Translations under genes and position numbers: made by a program
The notes under the pieces: model-generated
Database searches by the model: none
What the model was told of the DNA's origin: nothing
What the model saw: the letters and a program-made list of their open reading frames with translations, nothing else
Source of the DNA: Collinsella aerofaciens
GTDB taxonomy: Bacteria > Actinomycetota > Coriobacteriia > Coriobacteriales > Coriobacteriaceae
Assembly: GCF_019131995.1 (NCBI RefSeq)
Contig: NZ_JAHONA010000022.1
Span: 1-37,381, forward strand
Direction of reading: 5' to 3'
DNA length: 37,381 nucleotides
Shown here: in pieces, positions 10,955 to 17,589 of the stretch
Numbering within the stretch: position 1 is the first letter of the stretch
Layout: the number at the start of each line of letters is the position of its first letter

Positions 10955-11604
10955 CTAAGCCCGTAACGTAGATGTGCAAACTTCCGAAACGCCTTGCGCG
11001 GCATAGTGCGTATAAACTTCGTCAACCGCCTCAGAAATATCTGAGTATCGCGCCGGGTCAAAAGCATACGATGTCGCAGCTATACCCTGCACCCATTCGG
11101 AACGCGGATTAATTGAATAGCCACACAGCATCATCATACATGCATCTAGACCTGATTTCCCAAGTATCCGACGTATTGATGAGAGCATCGCGGGTCGCCC
11201 CTGCACCATCGTCGTCACCCCTATTAGCAGTATTTACCGTTTTTCTCTAAATGCGTATCGCCACCCTTAAGAATACGAAGTGTTTTATCCAGACCCGATT
11301 GTCCTCCATCTCAAACGAAGGGATAAGGAATCTCATCCGGAATCGGCAGTAACGGAGGATTCACAACGACAAGCGAAAAACATGAGTCATCTCTCAGAGG
11401 GGAGTAAAGGCTCCCCTCAAGCACCCTAGTTTCGTCATCCAAAGAGTTGATGGCAGTGTTTTTCTTACAAAGGTCGACAACAAAAGGGTTGATTTCTACA
11501 GATGTTACATCCATGCCACAGTTGGTAAGTATCAGGCCCTGTATTCTGGGGCCAGAACACAAATCGAGAGCCTTCCGTGCGCTCTGCGGTGTAAGGCGCC
11601 AATC
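10955..11604 (-). pseudogene. Decayed class I SAM-dependent methyltransferase
   Basis: Pieces of one protein can be followed on the minus strand. ALDLCSGPRIQGLIL (11530-11575 region) is the SAM-binding motif I. DVTSVEINPFVVDLCKKN is motif II. VVVNPPLLPIPDEIPYPFV is the NPP(Y/L)-type motif of N5/N6 or O-methyltransferases. The frame is broken by a TGA at 11605-11607 before motif I, a TGA at 11311-11313 after YPFV, and a TAA at 11224-11226. The readable C-terminal part (10955-11218) is in another frame. The N-terminus is missing. The gene cannot make a complete enzyme. It may once have been a RiPP tailoring enzyme of this island or an unrelated passenger. Confidence 0.75.
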
Positions 11605-11798
11605 TCAGCAAATCTGTCCCACAATACTGCGCTGAAGAACAAGACGGAACCCCTGAGCCAAACTCCCCTATACCTTATTAAGGCTAAGACAGGCAAGTTC
11701 ACGCACCCGGCATATTCCAGAATAACATCCTATTGTTTTAGATGCTCTACAAGCATGAACAGCCGCGAATCGGAAAGATCTTCTAGTTTCGCCCCGAC

Positions 11799-12333
11799 TG
11801 ACCGCCAAGGGCCAAAATGGCCCCTCCATCCCCGGGCGACTGGCTCTGGCGCGCCGAGGAGTGTCCCCAAGTGCCGGCAGAAAAGGAACGTCCCTATCTG
11901 CCGGCTAGAGGGCACCGAAGAGAATGGCGTAGGTAGTGGATTCGCCGAGCTTGAGCTCGTCGCCGGGATTGAGCTGGGCGGAACGGCCGGGCTCGACCTA
12001 AATGCAGACGCGCGTGGCCCCGTTTACCACCACGGTTCCGTTGGTGGACGACAAGTCCTCGACATGCCAGATATTTTGAGCATCGCACCAGATATGGGCA
12101 TGGCGGGCCGAGACATCGTCGCCGACGTCGGTAATATCGCCCTCACCAGTGGCCAGCGCGCCAATCTCAACACCCTGCTCACTCGGCTGAATCCAGCGCG
12201 GGGCGCTCACGACAAAACTGTTTTGTACGCGCAGCAAGCCCAAGGGGTGCGCCGGGGCGGGTTCGCGTTCGCCCGCGGTCATCGACATGCCAAGCGAACG
12301 CGGCGTGGATGTGCCTCCGCCACAGGTCGCGTG
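11799..12333. repeat. Right copy of the ~530-bp imperfect direct repeat
   Basis: It corresponds to 5063-5588 with about the divergence expected between strains or paralogues rather than a recent exact duplication. The homologous block includes the FHA domain and the downstream palindrome. Unlike the left copy it continues into a complete upstream gene. Confidence 0.85.
11873..11905. repeat. REP-like palindrome at the end of the FHA gene
   Basis: GCCGGCAG (11873-11880) and CTGCCGGC (11898-11905) form an 8-bp stem touching the original FHA stop codon. It is the second copy of the element at 5137-5169. Confidence 0.5.
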
Positions 12334-12843
12334 CGCGTAGTCGATGGCATAGTTCACCGAGGACCGCACATCCGCCGAACAACCGACGGCGACAAACAGC
12401 ACCAGCACGGCCTCGGCGCGCTCGGCGGGCATGAGTTCCGCCGCCTGGGACAGGCGATCGAGCGCGTTGCGATAGAGATTCGTGTCCTGGTGGCACTCTT
12501 CGAGCGCGCGTACCATCGGTTCACCTGCAGGACCGCACACCATATTGATCACAGCCGTGGAGTCCATGGGATTGCGCTGGCGCAGGGCCAGTTGCGACAT
12601 AATACGCGCAGCCGAGGTACCGTATTCGGCAAAGTAGCGCTGCTGAAGCGTGCCGACCGGCGCGCGAACGATAAAGCGGGAAACCCAAGAGCGATCGGCG
12701 GCTCGGCTCTGCGGGCTGCGGCCGTCGGCGAGCGGACGGGACGAAAGCACCAAGCCGCACAGCTCGATATGGCTCAGATGCGCCGCGCGCTTAAAGATGT
12801 CAAACATGGCCCCGCATGGGGTGAGCTCAACTTGAGATGCCAT
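11905..12843 (-). pseudogene. FHA-domain protein interrupted by a nonsense codon
   Basis: The full frame would code for 312 aa. A TAG at 11998-12000 (codon 282) replaces the Gln found in the left copy, after VNGATRVCI. The 30 residues after it (VEPGRSAQLNPGDELKLGES and on to AILFGAL) remain in frame and conserved. The N-terminal ~165 residues are of unknown type (MASQVELTPCGAMFDIFKRA). The FHA domain is at about 205-312, with VSARHAHIWCD and VEDLSSTNGTVVVNG. The stop removes its last strands, so the phosphothreonine-binding fold is probably damaged unless the codon is read through. The start at 12843 is 3 nt after the kinase stop, so it is the third gene of an operon and plausibly the kinase's binding partner. 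Confidence 0.7.
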
Positions 12844-12846
12844 GAC

Positions 12847-14691
12847 CTAGGCCTCCTTGGTCGTAGAAATAGAATCGGACGATACTTCGACAGGTCCGCC
12901 AAAAGTACGGGCAGCTGCGGCTCCACCGGCAAGCGGAGTCGCCATCTGGGCTTTTGTGCGTCGCGGTGCCGAAACGGGAAGTTCAAAGGCAAAGCCCATC
13001 GCAAGCAAAAACCACGTAAGCGTATAGGTTGCAACCAGAGCGGCAACAAGGCCACCCGTCACGGCGCGTTGGGAAAATACGCTACATGCAGCCACAACCA
13101 GCACCGGAACCTCGCAGGCAGAAAGCGCAAGCACACCCTGCAGGAACCCCGAGCGCCGATTGCGCGCAAATGCCCCCGTGACAACGCCGGCTATGCCTGG
13201 CAGCGCCAACGCCAGTGCGGCAATAATACCCGGTAGCGACCCAGACCACACGAGCGATCCCAAAGTCGCCGTCACGCGAGCGCCCGACGCCAGCAGCGCG
13301 GCCGAAACCACGACCACAGCCCAAACCACGCTGCAAACGACCGCCGCACCGATCATCGCCGCGCGACGAACCGCGCGGCCAGACGCATCCATGGGGCACG
13401 GCGTGAGCGGCTCGCCGCGGAGCGAACGACCGACATTTTGCGCATAGTGGTCACAAAACGCCGAGAGCGCCGCCTCGACCGCTGCCGGCTCGGGACGATC
13501 TTTTTGATGGCTGGACAGACAGGCCATCACCACGTCGAACAGCTGGGCATCGACAAACGCCAGCGCATCGCGTAGCTCTTCGGAATCCGGCTCAAGCCCT
13601 AGCTGCTGGGCCTGCTCGGCCGCAGCGAGCGCCACATCGGGCTCACGACGAAGCAGCTGAGTCAAATCACAACCGGGCGCATGGGCACCAATGGGATAGT
13701 CGGGCCGCGTGTCCATCTTGAGACGGTAGGGGCTCGCGATGTCGCGCGTCTTTTTGCGCGAACCCGAGGCGCCCGAAGTGCTCGGCGCGGCTTCGTATGG
13801 CGCGACGCCGGCAATGAGCTCGTAAACCGTGCTTGCCGCGGCATAGACGTCAATCGCCGGCGACATACGTAAAGCGCGCAGGTCGGGAATATCGTCGGTG
13901 AGCATCTCGGGCGGGGCATAGGCAACCGTCGCGCGACGCAGCGTGGCATAGCGCTCGGTAAAGGATGCCTTGCCGCCGGTACCGGCCACGGCCGACGCAG
14001 GCTCAAGCGCCAGCGACGAGCCAAAGTCGATCAGGCACAGGTCAAAGGTGCCCTCGGCAAGCTGCCGGTCAAGCGGTAGACGCGCCGTGCGCACCATAAT
14101 ATTAGCGGGCGAGATATCGCGATGGACAAAGCCCTCGCCCACCAGGCTCATACGGCAGAGCAGATCGAACAGGTCGCGACCCAGACGCGCCGCCACAAGC
14201 GGCGACAGGCGTCCGGCATCGTCCACGGCAAGTCGCGAACGCAAGCGGGCAAGCGTCTCGCCCTCGACCCATTCCATGACAATTGCAGGCACACCGTCGA
14301 CCTCGCCCCAGCCATAGAGGCGGGGAAAGCCCTTAAGGCCCGAAAGGGCGCGATGGCATTCGTATTCCTCGCGAAACGCCGCCTTGAACTTGGCGACCAG
14401 CGCCTCGTGAGCGGCATCGTCGTCAAACTCATCGCGCGTCGGCAAGATGAGCTGTTTGAGTGCCACGGCCTCGCCTTGGGCGTTGACGGCACGCGTCACG
14501 CGGCCGATACCGCCACGGCGCATGGTGGCATCGTCGGCAAACAGCATCGTAAAACGACGCAGATAGGCAGGCAGTTCGTCCTGGCCGAGCGCAATGGCCG
14601 GCTCAAACCCGTCGACACGCGCCAGGCGCAGACCGACCATGGGATCGCGACCGAGCGATTGTGGTGTGGTGGATGCAAGATCGGTCATCAT
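12847..14691 (-). CDS. Membrane Ser/Thr protein kinase with C-terminal transmembrane bundle
   Basis: This is a Hanks-type kinase of 614 aa. The N-terminal half has the phosphate-anchor Lys in AVALKQLI (K79), catalytic loop HRDISPAN (H190-R191-D192; Ser replaces the usual Lys two residues after the Asp), DFG in CLIDFGSS (D222) and YAPPEM. About 440-600 holds four hydrophobic segments, for example AAMIGAAVVCSVVWAVVVVS and YTLTWFLLAMGFAFELPV, so the kinase is membrane-anchored with the catalytic part in the cytoplasm. HRDISPxN loops occur in several bacterial kinases, so the enzyme may be active. The ATG overlaps the stop of the upstream gene (ATGA), which implies coupled translation. The target is unknown; the FHA protein just downstream is the likely reader. 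Confidence 0.87.
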   Translation of the reverse strand: MMTDLASTTPQSLGRDPMVGLRLARVDGFEPAIALGQDELPAYLRRFTMLFADDATMRRGGIGRVTRAVNAQGEAVALKQLILPTRDEFDDDAAHEALVAKFKAAFREEYECHRALSGLKGFPRLYGWGEVDGVPAIVMEWVEGETLARLRSRLAVDDAGRLSPLVAARLGRDLFDLLCRMSLVGEGFVHRDISPANIMVRTARLPLDRQLAEGTFDLCLIDFGSSLALEPASAVAGTGGKASFTERYATLRRATVAYAPPEMLTDDIPDLRALRMSPAIDVYAAASTVYELIAGVAPYEAAPSTSGASGSRKKTRDIASPYRLKMDTRPDYPIGAHAPGCDLTQLLRREPDVALAAAEQAQQLGLEPDSEELRDALAFVDAQLFDVVMACLSSHQKDRPEPAAVEAALSAFCDHYAQNVGRSLRGEPLTPCPMDASGRAVRRAAMIGAAVVCSVVWAVVVVSAALLASGARVTATLGSLVWSGSLPGIIAALALALPGIAGVVTGAFARNRRSGFLQGVLALSACEVPVLVVAACSVFSQRAVTGGLVAALVATYTLTWFLLAMGFAFELPVSAPRRTKAQMATPLAGGAAAARTFGGPVEVSSDSISTTKEA

Positions 14692-15593
14692 AGGGCAAGC
14701 GCCGCCACGTTATTGTTGAAGTTACCGAGCGCGACGTCATCATCGCCGTAATGGCCGACCCATTGACATAGGTTGGTGTAACAGCCCCACAGATTGGCAT
14801 ACTGCTGATACCACTTTGACCGGGGCGAGAATGTCTGACGACCAAACTCGGCTCGAATGACAAACATCTCCCCGACCAGGCTGTCGCACGGCCTGGGATC
14901 TCCCGTAGAGTTATAGGTCGAGACCACGTCATTGGCACGAGAAACATAGCCGTCGAGCATGTTGTACTTGGTCACAAGCCAACTGTGAATGCTCTCTTCC
15001 TCAGCAGCGGAAAGGCCACCGGAGTTTGCATCGTTGTCAGCGTTGCCGCCCGTCGAGCCGCCGTTTCCAGACCCTCCGGTAGAGGAACCCGACCCAGAGC
15101 CGCCGCCCGAACTCGACGAATCCGAGCCGGAGCCAGAAGTATCCGAGCTACCGGGCTTTCCGGACTGCTGGGCGTCCTGTTCCTTTTGCTGCTCGACCTT
15201 ATTCACCGTTGCCGCCACGCTATTGTTGGACAACCGATCGATGATCTTGGTGTTGGTGAGCACGATGGTCTTGCCGTTGGCAAGCGTGATCTCGTTGTCC
15301 GGCGCATCGGCGCCGTCCGCATCGTCGGTGCCAAACACAATATGCCCGACCACACTTGCCCAAGCATATCCAGTCGTGGTGCCCAGATCGCTTTTGACCT
15401 CATGCCCCACGCGCGGTTCGCGTGCGGCATGCGCCTGCATCATGGACGGCACGGTCATGCCATAGGCAGAAACGCCAGCTATGACCAGCACCAGCGAGCA
15501 CGATAGCAGTGCGTACGCCCGCGGCGCCAAGCCCAGTCGGCGTCGTATGCGCACCGCGGCGCCGCGCTTTGTCTGAGTGCCACCGGGCCGCAT
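14688..15593 (-). CDS. Membrane-anchored extracellular protein with Ser/Gly linker
   Basis: About 301 aa from ATG 15593, chosen because GGAGGAG lies just upstream; the frame extends further to 15686. A basic cytoplasmic tail (RIRRRLGLAPRAYA) precedes one membrane segment (LLSCSLVLVIAGVSAYGM). The outside part has a ~70-residue segment (HEVKSDLGTTTGYAWASVVG, NKTKIIDRL-like), a low-complexity Ser/Gly linker (about 155-200) and a C-terminal domain with paired Cys (RPCDSL, WGCYTNLCQWVG). I do not recognise the family. It is the first gene of the operon with the kinase and the FHA protein and might be the sensor or the phosphorylated partner. Confidence 0.75.
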   Translation of the reverse strand: MRPGGTQTKRGAAVRIRRRLGLAPRAYALLSCSLVLVIAGVSAYGMTVPSMMQAHAAREPRVGHEVKSDLGTTTGYAWASVVGHIVFGTDDADGADAPDNEITLANGKTIVLTNTKIIDRLSNNSVAATVNKVEQQKEQDAQQSGKPGSSDTSGSGSDSSSSGGGSGSGSSTGGSGNGGSTGGNADNDANSGGLSAAEEESIHSWLVTKYNMLDGYVSRANDVVSTYNSTGDPRPCDSLVGEMFVIRAEFGRQTFSPRSKWYQQYANLWGCYTNLCQWVGHYGDDDVALGNFNNNVAALAL

Positions 15594-15615
15594 GCGTTCT
15601 CCTCCAACAAAAACA

Positions 15616-15661
15616 CGCCGCTCGGGAGCGGCGCATTCATTCGAATCCATATTTGAGTGTA
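15616..15661 (-). promoter_or_regulatory. Possible promoter and attenuator-like hairpin of the kinase/FHA operon
   Basis: On the minus strand TTGCGC (complement of 15681-15686) and TACACT (15656-15661) are 19 nt apart, a weak promoter. About 20 nt further on, a GC-rich stem (15616-15623 with 15626-15633) is followed by TGTTTTTG and then directly by the GGAGGAG ribosome site. A terminator immediately before a ribosome site suggests conditional termination, or simply a second stop for recR transcripts. Confidence 0.4.
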
Positions 15662-15763
15662 TCAGCGAACCCAAAAGGTTGCGCAACGAATGAGCAAATT
15701 AAGGATGCGAGCGGAAGCATCCATGCGATAAGCGGATACGAAGCATCTTTGTTGCACAACAAA

Positions 15764-15809
15764 CTCACAGTCGCACGGGGAAATTATGACTACCCCGTGC
15801 GACTGTGAG
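15764..15809 (-). terminator. Terminator after recR
   Basis: The arms 15764-15780 and 15793-15809 are exact 17-nt complements around a 12-nt loop. On the minus strand the stem is followed by TTTGTTG. It lies 30 nt past the recR stop. Confidence 0.75.
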
Positions 15810-15839
15810 GAAAACATACGGCAGGAGCAGGCTCGCCAC

Positions 15840-16436
15840 CTAAATCGCGCGACGGGCCTCGATGGCGCGGCCAAGCGTAAGCTCGTCGGCATACTCCAAG
15901 TCGCCGCCCACGGGAAGGCCGCTTGCCAGACGCGACACCTCGACGCCCAACGGCTTGATGGTACGGGCCAGATAGCTCGCCGTGGTCTCGCCCTCAATAT
16001 TGGGGTTGGTGGCGATGATGACCTCGTGGATGTCCTCGTGGCCCAAGCGTGCCAGCAGCTCTCGAATGTGCAGCTGCTCGGGGCCAATCTTGTCCATGGG
16101 ACTGATCACGCCGCCCAATACGTGGTAGAGGCCGTGGTAGCTGCCCGTGCGCTCGATCGCCTGGACATCGCGCGGCTCGCCCACCACGCAAATGCGAGTG
16201 GTATCGCGCATCGGGTCCTGGCAGATGGAGCACTCGTCGGCCGTGGCGTAGTTAAAGCAGCGGCTGCAAAAGTGGACCTCCTGCTTGACCTCCAGGATGG
16301 CCTCGGCCAGGCGGCGCGCCTCCTCGGCGTCGGCCTCCAACAGGTAATAGGCGATGCGCTGGGCCGACTTGGGACCAATGCCCGGCAGACGGCCCAGCTC
16401 ATCGAGCAGTTTTTGCAGACTGTGGTTGGCACTCAT
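15840..16436 (-). CDS. recR: Recombination mediator protein RecR
   Basis: 198 aa, normal length. RecR acts with RecO (and RecF) to load RecA on gapped DNA. Visible parts are the N-terminal helix-hairpin-helix ([17 protein letters not shown]), the zinc finger C-x2-C ... C-x2-C ([16 protein letters not shown]) and the Toprim domain with [14 protein letters not shown], followed by the GxY..LGG motif ([16 protein letters not shown]). The C-terminal signature [19 protein letters not shown] is present. It starts 13 nt after the ybaB stop, without a strong ribosome site of its own, consistent with coupled translation. Confidence 0.97.
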   Translation of the reverse strand: MSANHSLQKLLDELGRLPGIGPKSAQRIAYYLLEADAEEARRLAEAILEVKQEVHFCSRCFNYATADECSICQDPMRDTTRICVVGEPRDVQAIERTGSYHGLYHVLGGVISPMDKIGPEQLHIRELLARLGHEDIHEVIIATNPNIEGETTASYLARTIKPLGVEVSRLASGLPVGGDLEYADELTLGRAIEARRAI

Positions 16437-16449
16437 ATATATGCGTGTC

Positions 16450-16770
16450 TTAGAACGGCATGCCCGGGATGTTGAGGCCGCCGGTGATGGCGCCCATCTG
16501 CTTGTTGGCGAGCTCGTTGACGCCGCGGACGGCCTCGTTGACGGCAGCCATGATCATATCCTGCAGCATATCGACGTCCTCGGGATCGAGCGCATCGGGA
16601 TCGATGGTGAGGTTGACGAGCTCCATCTCGCCGTTAACGGTCACCTTGACCATGCCGCCGCCGGCAGAGGCGTCGACGGTCTGGGACTTGAGGTTCTCCT
16701 GCGCGGCGGCAAGCTGCTCCTGCATCTTGCGAGCCTGCTTCATCATCTGCTGCATGTTCATACCGGCCAT
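16450..16770 (-). CDS. ybaB: YbaB/EbfC nucleoid-associated protein
   Basis: 106 aa, typical of the family of small DNA-binding dimers that sit between dnaX and recR in most bacteria. The N-terminal Met-rich helix ([19 protein letters not shown]), central [19 protein letters not shown] and [17 protein letters not shown] are diagnostic. AAAGGAG precedes ATG 16770. It forms a pair with recR and is separated from dnaX by a plus-strand gene. Confidence 0.95.
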   Translation of the reverse strand: MAGMNMQQMMKQARKMQEQLAAAQENLKSQTVDASAGGGMVKVTVNGEMELVNLTIDPDALDPEDVDMLQDMIMAAVNEAVRGVNELANKQMGAITGGLNIPGMPF

Positions 16771-17094
16771 GATGGCTCCTTTACGTGCGGCCGCACGCCG
16801 AGCTGCAAGGGCAGCCGGAGCACGGCGGGACTTTCAAACTCAAAAATCGTACCACGGCGCGCGGCGAGAGAGCGGGGCGGACGTGTTACCTCAGTCGATA
16901 TACATGCCCTCCAATACAAACCGCACTCAAAGATTATGCAAGGTTGCATAATATCGCACACTCAATCTAGTAGAGCCGAATCCGGCATTTCATGTGCGCC
17001 ACTAAATAGCTAAATGCCGAACCGCTGCTCGAGGCGGCGCACATGGCGGCAGGGTATAATTTGATTGCCATAGATAGTAATTTGGAGGTGCCCC
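16771..17094. other. Divergent intergenic region, ybaB / small membrane protein
   Basis: It holds the palindrome at 16933 and a consensus -10, TATAAT (17055-17060), oriented toward the gene at 17095; its -35 is poor. No gene was seen. Confidence 0.45.
16933..16952. promoter_or_regulatory. Perfect operator-like palindrome
   Basis: ATTATGCAA-GG-TTGCATAAT is an exact dyad in an AT-rich patch between the divergent ybaB and the gene at 17095. The size and symmetry fit a dimeric repressor site. No regulator gene is adjacent. Confidence 0.5.
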
Positions 17095-17568
17095 ATGAAT
17101 GCCCCCAACGCGCTCCAAAACATCCGCTCAAAACACCCCGTTGCATATGTGGTTCTCTATCTCTTTGTCGGCTGGGCATTGCTGGTTGTCATCACCCATG
17201 CCATAGCTTTTGGAGCAGAACTGCTGATAGCCAGCTCGGACCAGCCCGTCGTCAAATGGGAGACGACCGATGAGTGCACCGACGGAACCCGAACCGTCTA
17301 CTACAACAGCCCGTCCCTCTATCAAGAGTTCAAGGTCAAGATAAAGGACTTCAAGATTGTCGATGCCGAGCTAGGCGTTTATTTGGCAATCGGAGCAACC
17401 ATTAACGCCGAGCAAGTCGAGTACACGGACAGCCATGCGACGTATCGCATCGACCTCAGCATCCTAGGCCGACCGTCACGCACCTGTCTGCTCGAATGCG
17501 AGATACGCGGCACCACACTACACATGTCCGAAATACAGATGCGCCCGGACAAGGGGTCCTCTTCTTGA
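17095..17568 (+). CDS. Hypothetical membrane-anchored protein
   Basis: 157 aa with GGAGGTG upstream of ATG 17095. One membrane segment lies near the N-terminus (AYVVLYLFVGWALLVVITHA). A ~110-residue soluble part follows, rich in beta-strand-like stretches (VKWETTDECTDGTRTVYYNS, VKIKDFKIVDAELG, YRIDLSILGRPSRTCLLECE). It is expected to be anchored with the C-terminal part outside. I recognise no family. It lies on the strand opposite to its neighbours and ends 21 nt from the dnaX stop, so it interrupts the usual dnaX-ybaB-recR operon. Confidence 0.72.
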   Translation: MNAPNALQNIRSKHPVAYVVLYLFVGWALLVVITHAIAFGAELLIASSDQPVVKWETTDECTDGTRTVYYNSPSLYQEFKVKIKDFKIVDAELGVYLAIGATINAEQVEYTDSHATYRIDLSILGRPSRTCLLECEIRGTTLHMSEIQMRPDKGSSS

Positions 17569-17589
17569 GCAGTATACCCGCCTGCGCAG

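Noticed and set aside
11755..13236. 493-codon plus-strand frame across the FHA and kinase genes
   Set aside because: Its protein is Arg/His/Gly-rich without motifs, and the minus strand carries the FHA and kinase motifs.
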